This document shows positions 9,148-18,982 of a stretch of 64,000 nt of DNA, one piece after another (position 1 is the stretch's first letter; every line of letters begins with the position of its first letter). Origin of the DNA: Rugamonas aquatica (lineage in GTDB: Bacteria > Pseudomonadota > Gammaproteobacteria > Burkholderiales > Burkholderiaceae_D); NCBI RefSeq assembly GCF_009380215.1, contig NZ_WHUG01000016.1, positions 1 to 64,000 on the forward strand, written 5' to 3'. The position numbers and the translations under genes are program-made. A model generated the notes under the pieces. It was not told the DNA's origin, searched no databases, and was given only the letters and a program-made list of their open reading frames with translations.

Positions 9148-9308
9148 GGTGAATAGCGATCCAAATCATGGGTGACTTTACAGCCCGGTATTGTAACAGA
9201 GCGCACCAGCCGCACTTCTCACCAATTATGTCGATTACATCACTTACATCTTGTTACCATCATCGACAGTGATGTCTCGGCTTCGTTGAAATTGAGGCAA
9301 TAAAAAAT

Positions 9309-9394
9309 GGGGGTCAAGTCTGACATTCGGACACGAGCTCTACCGTAACGCACGTTACGGTAGAGCTCGTGTCCGAATGTCAGACTTGACCCCC
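9309..9394. repeat. 86-nt perfect inverted repeat (42-bp arms, 2-nt loop)
   Basis: The left arm (9309-9350) begins GGGGGTCAAGTCTGACATTC and the right arm (9353-9394) is its exact reverse complement. Only CA (9351-9352) separates them. On the minus strand the hairpin follows the maeB stop by 22 nt and is followed by ATTTTTTA, so it can act as an intrinsic terminator for maeB. The arms are far longer than a normal terminator needs. The GGGGTCA...TGACCCC ends resemble REP-type sequences mobilised by RAYT (Y1 transposase) proteins. That origin is an inference, since no second copy or transposase lies in this window. Confidence 0.9.
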
Positions 9395-9416
9395 GGCCTT
9401 GCGGCGGTGTGCTACA

Positions 9417-11735
<2,319 letters not shown>

Positions 11736-12038
11736 GCTGTGCTGCCTTCCTGTTTGTACTGTCGGAAAGCTTCCGATTTTATCAGACCAATTCTTTCAAT
11801 TAAGTAGGTATTTTCACCAACAGCTATGACTGATATCAGCATTATTTATGATCTGAGGCAACTCAAACCGAATTTTTGACGCTTTTAGCGGCATTAAACT
11901 ATCAATAGCTTCAACATAATCAATTTTCCGGTTTTATCACTATTTTGTATCGACCGATGAAATTTGATTGAAAATGCCAATCAGGCTGCGGCCGGCGTCC
12001 AAGTAAGCTAACTCCATCCCCACCTAGCGGAGCCAACC
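11736..12038. other. 303-bp AT-rich divergent intergenic region (maeB / hypothetical gene)
   Basis: This is a markedly AT-rich stretch between divergent genes. It holds an inverted repeat TCGGAA-AGC-TTCCGA at 11762-11776, 26 bp from the maeB start, and a 10-bp palindrome CTGATATCAG at 11830-11839. Both are candidate regulator sites or leader structures for maeB. Several TATTTT/TTATTT runs could serve as -10 elements, but I cannot pick one with confidence. The end (12027-12035) carries a GCGGAGCC ribosome-site-like stretch for the plus-strand gene. No coding potential is visible. Confidence 0.6.
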
Positions 12039-12431
12039 ATGTCCACCATGATCTGCAGCGGCGCCAACCTGCCCGCGAGCGGCGACGCCGCCCCTTCCGA
12101 CGCCTGGGCCTGCCTGCAGGATTGGCAGCGCCACGGCATCCGGCTGTCGTTTGTCTACAGCCGCTCGCTCGGCGGCCTGATGCAGACCGGCCAGGGCAGG
12201 CTGGCCCAGCTGGGCGAACAGGCGCTGACCATCGAAACGGCCGGCAGCCGCCTGCTGGTCATGCTGGCCGGCGCCCGCTACGAGGCCGGGCCGCAACTGT
12301 TCTTCACGCCCGGCCTGCTGGACCGCTACCAGGTCGACGGCATCGCGGTCCGGCTGGCCAACCACGACTGGCTGTTCCTGTCGGCCGGAGCCATGCCAGC
12401 CCACGCGGCCCATGCCGTGCTGACCGCCTGA
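12039..12431 (+). CDS. Hypothetical protein, 130 aa
   Basis: I do not recognise this protein. It has 130 residues and no signal peptide or membrane segment. The predicted content is mostly beta-strand (RLSFVYSRSLGGLMQTGQGRL, TIETAGSRLLVMLAGARY), which suggests a small soluble beta-rich domain. The codon use matches the neighbours, and a GCGGAGCC ribosome-site-like sequence lies just before the ATG, so it is likely a real gene. It is followed 6 nt later by a secreted solute-binding-like gene, with which it may be co-transcribed. Confidence 0.6.
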   Translation: MSTMICSGANLPASGDAAPSDAWACLQDWQRHGIRLSFVYSRSLGGLMQTGQGRLAQLGEQALTIETAGSRLLVMLAGARYEAGPQLFFTPGLLDRYQVDGIAVRLANHDWLFLSAGAMPAHAAHAVLTA

Positions 12432-12437
12432 TGCATC

Positions 12438-13205
12438 ATGCCGCGCCTGCGCACCATCGCCTGCCTGTTGCTGCTGGCCGCCGCGCTGCCGGCGGCGGCC
12501 GAGCCGCAGCTGGTGCGGCTGTGCCAGGACGCCGAAGACGTCTACCCGTGGACGCTGAAAGCGCGACCCGGCCTGAATAACATCCTGCTCAAGATCGTCG
12601 AAGCCAGGCTGAACATCGTGCTGGAAATCAGCTTGCGGCCCTGGAAACGCTGTCAGGAAGAGCTGAAGGCCGGCAGCATCGACGGCATGTTCGCCATCAG
12701 CTACCTGGCCGAGCGCCAGCAGTTCGGCCGCTACCCGATGCGCGCCGGCCAGCCCGATCCCGCCAAGCGCCTGATGACCGACAGCTACAGCCTGTACCGC
12801 CGCAGCGGCGACGAGCAGGTCGGCTGGGACGGCAGCGTGCTGCGCAGCCCGGGCCCGGTCGGCGCCCAGCGCGGCTACTCGGTGGTCGAGCAATTGCAGA
12901 CGCTGGGCGCCGGCGTCGACACCGGCACCTATCCGGTCGAGGACAATCTGCGCAAGCTGGCCATGGGCCGGCTGGCGGCGGTGGCGCTGCGCACGCAGGA
13001 GGGCGACAGCATGCTGCTGACTCACCGCGAATTCAACGGCAAGCTGGAAAAGCTGGCGCCGCCGCTGGCCGAGAAGCCCTACTACCTGATGCTGTCGCAC
13101 CAGTTCGTCGCACACAACGCCAGGCTGGCGCAGCGCATCTGGGACAGCATCGAGGCCGTGCGCGATTCGGTGGAATACCGGGTATTCGAACAAACCTTCC
13201 GCTAA
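12438..13205 (+). CDS. Periplasmic substrate-binding-like protein (SBP_bac_3 type)
   Basis: The protein has 255 residues with a clear Sec signal peptide (MPRLRTIACLLLLAAALPAAA, cleavage near 20). The mature part starts EPQLVRLCQDAEDVYPW and has features of amino-acid-binding-like proteins: an IVEARLNIVLEISLRPWKRCQEEL segment and GSIDGMFAISYLAERQQFGRYP. There is no permease or ATPase gene nearby, so it is probably an orphan family member and not part of a complete ABC importer. The ligand is unknown. It lies 6 nt after the preceding hypothetical gene and 30 nt before thiL. Confidence 0.75.
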   Translation: MPRLRTIACLLLLAAALPAAAEPQLVRLCQDAEDVYPWTLKARPGLNNILLKIVEARLNIVLEISLRPWKRCQEELKAGSIDGMFAISYLAERQQFGRYPMRAGQPDPAKRLMTDSYSLYRRSGDEQVGWDGSVLRSPGPVGAQRGYSVVEQLQTLGAGVDTGTYPVEDNLRKLAMGRLAAVALRTQEGDSMLLTHREFNGKLEKLAPPLAEKPYYLMLSHQFVAHNARLAQRIWDSIEAVRDSVEYRVFEQTFR

Positions 13206-13235
13206 ACCGCCCGCACGCACCGGTACAATAACGCC

Positions 13236-14204
13236 ATGCTCTCCGAATTCGACCTCATCCAGGAATACTTCCAGCGCCCCCGCCACCCTGCCCGCGCCAC
13301 GCTCGGCATCGGCGACGACTGCGCCCTGCTCACCCCCACGCCCGGCATGCAGACGGCGATCTCGTCCGACATGCTGGTCGAGGGCCGCCACTTCTTCGCC
13401 GGCGAAGACGCGGCCCGCCTCGGCCACAAGGCGCTGGCGGTCAACCTGTCCGACCTGGCGGCGATGGGCGCGCGCCCGGTCGGCTTCACGCTGGCGCTGG
13501 CGCTGCCGTCGGCCGACCGCGACTGGCTGGCCGGTTTTTCCAAAGGCTTGTTCGCGCTGGCCGACGCCCACGACATCGAACTGATCGGCGGCGACACCAC
13601 CAAGGGCCCGCTGACCATCTGCATCACCGTGTTCGGCGAAGTGCGGCCCGGCCAGGCGCTGCGCCGCAGCGGCGCCCGCGTGGGCGACGACATCTGGATT
13701 TCCGGCACGCTGGGCGACGCCCGCCTGGCGCTGGGCGGCTACCGCCTTGAACTGTCGATGGACGCGGCCAGCCTGCAGGCGGCCGCCGCGCGCATGCACA
13801 CGCCGACGCCGCGCGTGGCGCTGGGCATGCAGCTGGCGCAACAGGGCCTGGCCCACGCCGCCATCGACATTTCCGACGGCCTGGTGGGCGACCTCGGCCA
13901 CATCCTCAAGCAATCGGGCGTCGGCGCCACGCTGGACCTGGATGCGCTGCCGGCCGGCGCCGTGCTGGCCACGCGCGACGCCGCGATGCGCCGCGCCTTC
14001 ACCGCCGCCGGCGGCGACGACTACGAACTGTGCTTCACCGCGCCGGCCTCGGCGCGGGCGGACGTGCTGGCGGCCGCCGCCAGCGTGGCCACGCCGGTCA
14101 CCCGGGTCGGCAGCATAGCAGCCGCCCCCGGCCTGCGCCTGGTGGACGCGGCCGGCGCCGCGCTAGCCCTGCAACTACAGAGCTTCGATCACTTCACTTC
14201 CTGA
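13236..14204 (+). CDS. thiL: Thiamine-monophosphate kinase
   Basis: The protein has 322 residues, typical for ThiL. It starts MLSEFDLIQEYF, the family signature, followed by LGIGDDCALL (metal and ATP site), SSDMLVEGRHFF, ALAVNLSDLAAMGARPVGF and IDISDGLVGDLGHIL. It phosphorylates thiamine monophosphate to thiamine diphosphate, the last step of cofactor synthesis. No other thiamine gene is nearby. The 3' end overlaps the stop of the convergent GGDEF-EAL gene by 16 nt. No strong ribosome site is seen before the ATG. Confidence 0.96.
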   Translation: MLSEFDLIQEYFQRPRHPARATLGIGDDCALLTPTPGMQTAISSDMLVEGRHFFAGEDAARLGHKALAVNLSDLAAMGARPVGFTLALALPSADRDWLAGFSKGLFALADAHDIELIGGDTTKGPLTICITVFGEVRPGQALRRSGARVGDDIWISGTLGDARLALGGYRLELSMDAASLQAAAARMHTPTPRVALGMQLAQQGLAHAAIDISDGLVGDLGHILKQSGVGATLDLDALPAGAVLATRDAAMRRAFTAAGGDDYELCFTAPASARADVLAAAASVATPVTRVGSIAAAPGLRLVDAAGAALALQLQSFDHFTS

Positions 14205-16795
14205 AGCGCGGTGACATCCTCGTCCGGCTGCCCCGCATGGCGGCCGCTGCCGTGCATCAGCCAGTAGTGGTGGAAGGCCAGGCGGATGTTGTCGCGCAAC
14301 TGGGTGTCGTCCCACGGCTTGGTGTAGAAGCGGTAGATGGCGCCGAGGTTGATCGAATCGAGCACCGCGTCCAGCCCCGTGTAGCCGGACAGGATGATGC
14401 GTATCGTCTCCGGATACATTTCCTTGACCTTGCTGAGGAACTCGGTGCCGCTCATGCCCGGCATGCGCTGGTCGCAGACGATCACCTGCACCGCGTGCAG
14501 CGCCAGCAGCTCGAAGCCTTCGCCCGGCGTGGCCGCCGTCAGGATCTGGTAGCCGTCGCGGCGGAACAGCCGGTGCAGCGAGGACAGCACGTTGACATCG
14601 TCGTCGACGATCAGCAGCGTCTGGGCCGGCTGGCCGGGACGGGCGGCGTCCGGCGGCAGGCCGCGGCCGGACGCCAGCAACGCCGCCAGCTCCAGCGGCG
14701 CCACCGGCCGGCTGAAGTAGTAGCCCTGGATTTCATCGCAGCGGCTGCGCCGCAGATATTCCAGCTGGGCGCGCGTCTCCACCCCTTCGGCAATCACCCG
14801 CAGCTTCAGGCTGTGCGCCATGCTGATGATGGCCTGGGCGATGGCGGCGTCGTTGGGGTTGGTGGTGATGTCGCGCACGAAGGCGATATCGATCTTCAGC
14901 TTGTCGATCGGGAAGCGCTGCAGATAAGCCAGCGATGAATAGCCGGTGCCGAAGTCGTCGATCGCCACCTTGATGCCGATCGCCTTCAAATTGGTCAGCA
15001 CGCTGATGGTGCGCTCGGTGTTGGACATCAGCGCGGTCTCGGTCAGCTCCAGCTCCAGCAGCTCGGCCGGCACGTCGTGGCGCAGCAGCGCGCTGCGCAC
15101 GGTCAGCTCCAGGTCGCCCTCGACGAACTGGCGGCTGGCGACGTTGACCGCCACCCGCACCGGCCCGACATCGCTGCGCAGCCAGGCGCCGATCTGGCGG
15201 CAGGCGGCATCGACGATCCAGGCGCCGACCCGCACGATCAGGCCGGTATCCTCCAGCACCGGCACGAACTCGGCCGGATAGACCAGGCCGAAGCCGGGCC
15301 GCTGCCAGCGCAGCAGCGCCTCGGCGCCGGCCACCTCGCCGCTGTGCAGGTTGACCTTGGGCTGGTAGTACAGCAGCAGTTCGTTGTTGTCCAAGGCGCG
15401 GCGCAGCGCCAGCTCCATGTCCAGCCGCGCCAGCACCTGCACGTTCATGCCGGCGGTGAAGAAGCGGTAGCCGTCGCGCCCGGCCTGCTTGGCGCGCTCC
15501 ATCGCGGTGTCGGCGTATTTGACCAGGGTTTGCGGATCGGTGGCGTCGTCCGGATACATGGCGATGCCGATGCTGGCGCTGAGCACGGCCTGGTGGCCGT
15601 CCAGGTCGAACGGCAGGCGCAGCGCCTCGCGCACTTCGTTGGCGGTGTGCACCGCGTCCTGCTGGTCGCGCGTCATGGTCAGGATCAGCGCGAACTCGTC
15701 GCCGCCCATGCGGCCGACGGTGTCGCGGATGCGCACGCACTGCACCAGCCGGTTGCTGAACTGGCGCAGCAGCTCGTCGCCCAGCGCCGCGCCCAGCGAA
15801 TCGTTGATGTTCTTGAAGCGGTCCAGCGCGATGAACAGCACCACGATGCGCCAGGCCTTGTCCTGCGCCAGCGTGATGGCGTCGCCCAGGGTCTGGAAGA
15901 ACAGCGTGCGGTTGGGCAGGCCGGTCAGGCTGTCGTAGTGGGCCATGTGCTGCAGCAATTCCTCGGACTGGCGGCGCTCGCTGATGTCGCGCGCCACGCC
16001 CAGCAGCACGGTCGGCTGGCCGGCGCGCTGCAGCAGCTGCCAGTACAGCTCCACCGGCACCGCGATCAGGTCGCGCCGCATCAAGTCCTGCTCGATCAGC
16101 TCGGGCGCGCGCGCCGGGCCGATGGCGGCGGCATAGGCGGCCAGCCGTTCGGCCTGGTCGCGCAGCGCCGACGGCGCGCCGAGGCCGATGCGGCTGGCGC
16201 TCGGCCCCAGCATCTCGCCGCGCGGATAGCCCAGCATGCGGCAGGCGCCGTCGTTGACATCGACCACGTCGGCGCTGTCGGCGTCGAGCAGGAAGATGGC
16301 GTCGGCGGTGGCGTCCATCGCGCTGCGGAAGCGTTGCAGCTCGGCGGTGCGCTCGCGCACGGTCTGCTCCAGGCGGGCGTTGTAGTCGCGGGTTTCGCGG
16401 TGCAGCAGGCGCACCTCCAGCATGTTGCGGATGCGCGTCAGCACCTCGACCGGGTCGAAGGGCTTGCTGACGAAATCGCGCGCGCCCATGTCCAGCGCCT
16501 GGATCTTGTGGTCGGGCTGGGCGGTGACGACCAGCACCGGCAGCCAGGCGTCGGCCTCCAGCGGCTTGAGCGCCTCCATGACTTCGAAGCCGGTCATGTT
16601 CGGCATCTGCATGTCGAGGATGATGAGGTCGTACTGGTGCTCGGCGTGCCAGCCGGCCACCACGCGCGGATCGGTGGTGGCGCTGACCGCCGTGTAGCCG
16701 GTCGAACGGAGCAGGTACTCCAGCAGTTCCACGTTCACCGGCTGATCGTCGACGATCAGGATGCGGGCGCTGAAAATGTCAGTCTGGCTGATCAT
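14189..16795 (-). CDS. Response regulator with REC-PAS-GGDEF-EAL-REC architecture
   Basis: The protein has 868 residues. A first receiver domain (about 10-125, Asp61) is followed by a PAS-like segment (about 155-270). The GGDEF domain has an intact GGDEF at 364-368, with an RxxD inhibitory site (R355, D358) exactly five residues before it. The EAL domain has EAL at 492-494, the ELTETALM and DDFGTGYS motifs and IAEGVET. A second receiver domain (about 735-850) has CDQRMPGMSG and YRFYTKPWDD. All catalytic motifs appear intact, so it could both make and degrade c-di-GMP, with the RxxD site giving product feedback. Two receivers, one at each end, is unusual. No kinase gene adjoins it. It converges on thiL with a 16-nt overlap. 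Confidence 0.93.
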   Translation of the reverse strand: MISQTDIFSARILIVDDQPVNVELLEYLLRSTGYTAVSATTDPRVVAGWHAEHQYDLIILDMQMPNMTGFEVMEALKPLEADAWLPVLVVTAQPDHKIQALDMGARDFVSKPFDPVEVLTRIRNMLEVRLLHRETRDYNARLEQTVRERTAELQRFRSAMDATADAIFLLDADSADVVDVNDGACRMLGYPRGEMLGPSASRIGLGAPSALRDQAERLAAYAAAIGPARAPELIEQDLMRRDLIAVPVELYWQLLQRAGQPTVLLGVARDISERRQSEELLQHMAHYDSLTGLPNRTLFFQTLGDAITLAQDKAWRIVVLFIALDRFKNINDSLGAALGDELLRQFSNRLVQCVRIRDTVGRMGGDEFALILTMTRDQQDAVHTANEVREALRLPFDLDGHQAVLSASIGIAMYPDDATDPQTLVKYADTAMERAKQAGRDGYRFFTAGMNVQVLARLDMELALRRALDNNELLLYYQPKVNLHSGEVAGAEALLRWQRPGFGLVYPAEFVPVLEDTGLIVRVGAWIVDAACRQIGAWLRSDVGPVRVAVNVASRQFVEGDLELTVRSALLRHDVPAELLELELTETALMSNTERTISVLTNLKAIGIKVAIDDFGTGYSSLAYLQRFPIDKLKIDIAFVRDITTNPNDAAIAQAIISMAHSLKLRVIAEGVETRAQLEYLRRSRCDEIQGYYFSRPVAPLELAALLASGRGLPPDAARPGQPAQTLLIVDDDVNVLSSLHRLFRRDGYQILTAATPGEGFELLALHAVQVIVCDQRMPGMSGTEFLSKVKEMYPETIRIILSGYTGLDAVLDSINLGAIYRFYTKPWDDTQLRDNIRLAFHHYWLMHGSGRHAGQPDEDVTALQEVK

Positions 16796-16984
16796 AGGAT
16801 GGGCCTCCGTGTGGTCCCCGATGAGCCGGCATTCTGGCCGGTTCGGACCTCGTCCCTCTCTTGGACAAGCTTAACAGCTTGCGCAATCGGCGGCGCACGC
16901 CTGCGGTGTCTGGGCAGGGGCGTCCGGTCTATCGTTTCGAGTGTACGCAAGTTCAAATCGGCGGTCTAATGTTTTTATGGAATA

Positions 16985-17014
16985 TTGCGATTCTAGCAAA
17001 ACATTTTGTACACT
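16985..17014 (+). promoter_or_regulatory. Candidate sigma-70 promoter of pncC
   Basis: TTGCGA (16985-16990) and TACACT (17009-17014) are separated by 18 bp in an AT-rich stretch. Transcription would start about 65 nt before the pncC ATG. This is based on consensus matching only. Confidence 0.4.
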
Positions 17015-17087
17015 ACTGGCATCGATTGCGAACTGCATGGTACAGTGGAAGCCAGCCCGCAGATTGCCGCAACAGAAGGAGCGTTTC

Positions 17088-17579
17088 ATGAATTCGAACA
17101 GCGACACCATCCTCGACCTGGCCGCGCAAGTCGGCAAATCCCTGCAAGCCAAAGGCCTGATACTGGCCACCGCCGAGTCGTGCACCGGCGGCGGGGTAGC
17201 CCAGGCCATCACTGAAATCGCCGGTTCGACCGCCTGGTTCGACTGCGGCTTCATCACCTATTCCAACGCCTCCAAGACCGAAATGCTGGACGTGTCCGCC
17301 GCGCTGATCGCGCAGATGGGCAGCGTCTCCGAGGAAGTGGCGGCGGCGATGGCGACCGGCGCGCTCGGTTCCAGCAACGCCCACCTGGCGGTGTCGACCA
17401 CCGGCATCGCCGGCCCCACCGGCGCCGTGCCCGGCAAGCCGGTCGGCACGGTCTGCTTCGGCTGGGCCAACGGCGACACCGTGCACACCGAACGGCTGGT
17501 GTTTGCCGGCGACCGCAAGGCGGTACGCGAGCAGACGGTGATCCACGCGTTGCAGGGTTTGCTGCGCTTCATCGACTAG
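17088..17579 (+). CDS. pncC: Nicotinamide-nucleotide amidohydrolase (CinA C-terminal family)
   Basis: The protein has 163 residues from the ATG at 17088, chosen because AGAAGGAG sits 7 nt upstream. The open frame extends further 5' but without similarity. Family motifs are ILATAESCTGGGVAQAIT, WFDCGFITYSNASKTEML, VSTTGIAGPTGAVPGKPVGTV and the C-terminal RKAVREQTV. It deamidates nicotinamide mononucleotide to nicotinic acid mononucleotide for NAD recycling. This is the short stand-alone form without the MoCF-like N-terminal domain of full CinA. It is followed 63 nt later by the TraL-like gene. Confidence 0.93.
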   Translation: MNSNSDTILDLAAQVGKSLQAKGLILATAESCTGGGVAQAITEIAGSTAWFDCGFITYSNASKTEMLDVSAALIAQMGSVSEEVAAAMATGALGSSNAHLAVSTTGIAGPTGAVPGKPVGTVCFGWANGDTVHTERLVFAGDRKAVREQTVIHALQGLLRFID

Positions 17580-17642
17580 GCGGTTGCCATCCCGCCACAA
17601 AACAATTACTCTCGACGCATTCAAGCGATTCAGGAGTAATTG

Positions 17643-18383
17643 ATGCAAAACTCGGTACATTTTATTCTCCAAGGTAAGGGCGGTATCGGCAAGACGCTGG
17701 TATCCACCATCCTGGCGCAGTGGATCGCGGCCAAGGATCTGGTGGAGGGCCAGCAGCCGCTGCGCTGCTACGACACCGACCAGGAGAACGCGACCTTCTC
17801 GCGCTACAAGGCGATGGACGTCAAGCATGTGCCAGTGATGACCGACAGCCGCACCATCGATCCCAAGCGCTTCGACGCGCTGATGATCGACATCCTGGAA
17901 GAAGACGGCAACTGCGTCATCGACAACGGCGCCAACACCTTCTCGCCGCTGATGGGCTACCTGATCGAGAACGATTGCTTCTCGCTGCTGCAGGAATCGG
18001 GCCGCAAGGTCTACATCCACACCATCGTCGGCGGCGGCGACACGCTGCACGACACCGCCATGGGCTTCGTCTCGACCGCCAAGTCGACCAATGTGCCGCT
18101 GGTGCTGTGGGAGAACGAACACTTCGGCCTGCTGCAATCGGCGTCCGGCAAGCAGTTCACCGAATCGCAGACCTATGCCGACAACTCGTCGCGCGTGAAG
18201 GGCCGCATCGTGCTGTCGGCGCGCAACGCCGACACCTTCGGCGCCGACATCAAGAAAATGAACACCGCGCGCCTGACCGCCAACGAGGTCAAGGAAAGCG
18301 ACAAGTTCAACCTGATGGAAAAACAACGCATCAAGGTGGTCTTCCGCGATTTGTTCGAGCAACTCGACAAAGTGGAGTGGTAA
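17643..18383 (+). CDS. TraL-like P-loop ATPase (plasmid conjugation protein homologue)
   Basis: The protein has 246 residues from the ATG at 17643, with AGGAG at 17632-17636. A TTG directly before it is less likely. It carries the deviant Walker A motif GKGGIGKT at 11-18 of ParA/MinD-type ATPases. Over its whole length it resembles IncP-type TraL: HFILQGKGGIGKT, CYDTDQENATFSRYKA, VIDNGANTFSPLMGYLI, HTIVGGGDTLHDT and the final RDLFEQLDKVEW. TraL is an accessory protein of plasmid transfer regions whose mechanism is poorly understood. Here it stands on what looks like ordinary chromosome, beside pncC, with only a TraM-like gene for company. The host role is unknown. Composition and codon use look like the neighbours, which suggests long residence. 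Confidence 0.85.
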   Translation: MQNSVHFILQGKGGIGKTLVSTILAQWIAAKDLVEGQQPLRCYDTDQENATFSRYKAMDVKHVPVMTDSRTIDPKRFDALMIDILEEDGNCVIDNGANTFSPLMGYLIENDCFSLLQESGRKVYIHTIVGGGDTLHDTAMGFVSTAKSTNVPLVLWENEHFGLLQSASGKQFTESQTYADNSSRVKGRIVLSARNADTFGADIKKMNTARLTANEVKESDKFNLMEKQRIKVVFRDLFEQLDKVEW

Positions 18384-18389
18384 GCCGCC

Positions 18390-18968
18390 ATGGATCAGCA
18401 CAAGCTGCGCAGCCTGGTCTTTGAAAAAACCGGCGTCCGCATCGACGTCGACGACCCCGTGTTCGCGCTGGTGGCGCTGAACGAGGCGGTGCTGGCCGAG
18501 ACGGTCGAGCGCCACATCGCCCTGATCGACGCCGCCTCGCAGGAACTGGTGCAGCACGCCAGGTCGGCCGGCGGACTGGGCGCGCAGCACGACGGCGTGC
18601 GCAAGCCGGCGGCGCTGGACGCCACCAACGAACCGGCCGCTGTCCCCGCCGCCACGGCGGCCGGCTACGCGCCGGCGCCGGCGATGCCGGTGCGCGCCAT
18701 CGCCACCCAGTCGCCGGCGATCACGCCGCGCGAGCTGCGGCTGCTGGGCGCGGCGGCCGGCGTCTCGGTGCTGAGCGCCTTGCTGGTGCTGGGCGGCCAG
18801 GCCGCCTTCTTCAGACCGCTGCCGCCGCCGGCGCCGGTGATCCAGCAAGCCAAGGCGCTGACGCCGGAACAAAGCACCGCGCTGGCCAACGCCGACAAAC
18901 TCAACAAAGCCATCCAGAAACTCGACCCGAAACTCCGCGCCCAGCTTCAAGCTGAGTTGCAGAAGTAA
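18390..18968 (+). CDS. TraM-like membrane protein paired with TraL-like ATPase
   Basis: The protein has 192 residues and starts 6 nt after the TraL-like stop, so the two form one operon. The N-terminal region (KTGVRIDVDDPVFALVALNEAVL) resembles the start of IncP TraM proteins. An Ala/Pro-rich linker follows, then one transmembrane helix (about 132-150, LLGAAAGVSVLSALLVLGG) and a polar coiled tail ending KLDPKLRAQLQAELQK. The likely topology is an inner-membrane anchored protein with a cytoplasmic N-terminus. Co-occurrence with the TraL homologue supports the name. No relaxase, coupling protein or oriT is present nearby. Confidence 0.75.
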   Translation: MDQHKLRSLVFEKTGVRIDVDDPVFALVALNEAVLAETVERHIALIDAASQELVQHARSAGGLGAQHDGVRKPAALDATNEPAAVPAATAAGYAPAPAMPVRAIATQSPAITPRELRLLGAAAGVSVLSALLVLGGQAAFFRPLPPPAPVIQQAKALTPEQSTALANADKLNKAIQKLDPKLRAQLQAELQK

Positions 18969-18982
18969 GCGGCGTCGGCGGC

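Noticed and set aside
9309..9394. CRISPR or IS end interpretation of the palindrome.
   Set aside because: There is a single palindrome without direct repeats or spacers. No transposase gene or target duplication is visible at its edges.
17643..18968. An integrated conjugative element around the TraL/TraM-like genes.
   Set aside because: No integrase, relaxase, coupling protein, attachment repeats or composition shift is visible. The flanking genes are ordinary chromosomal ones.
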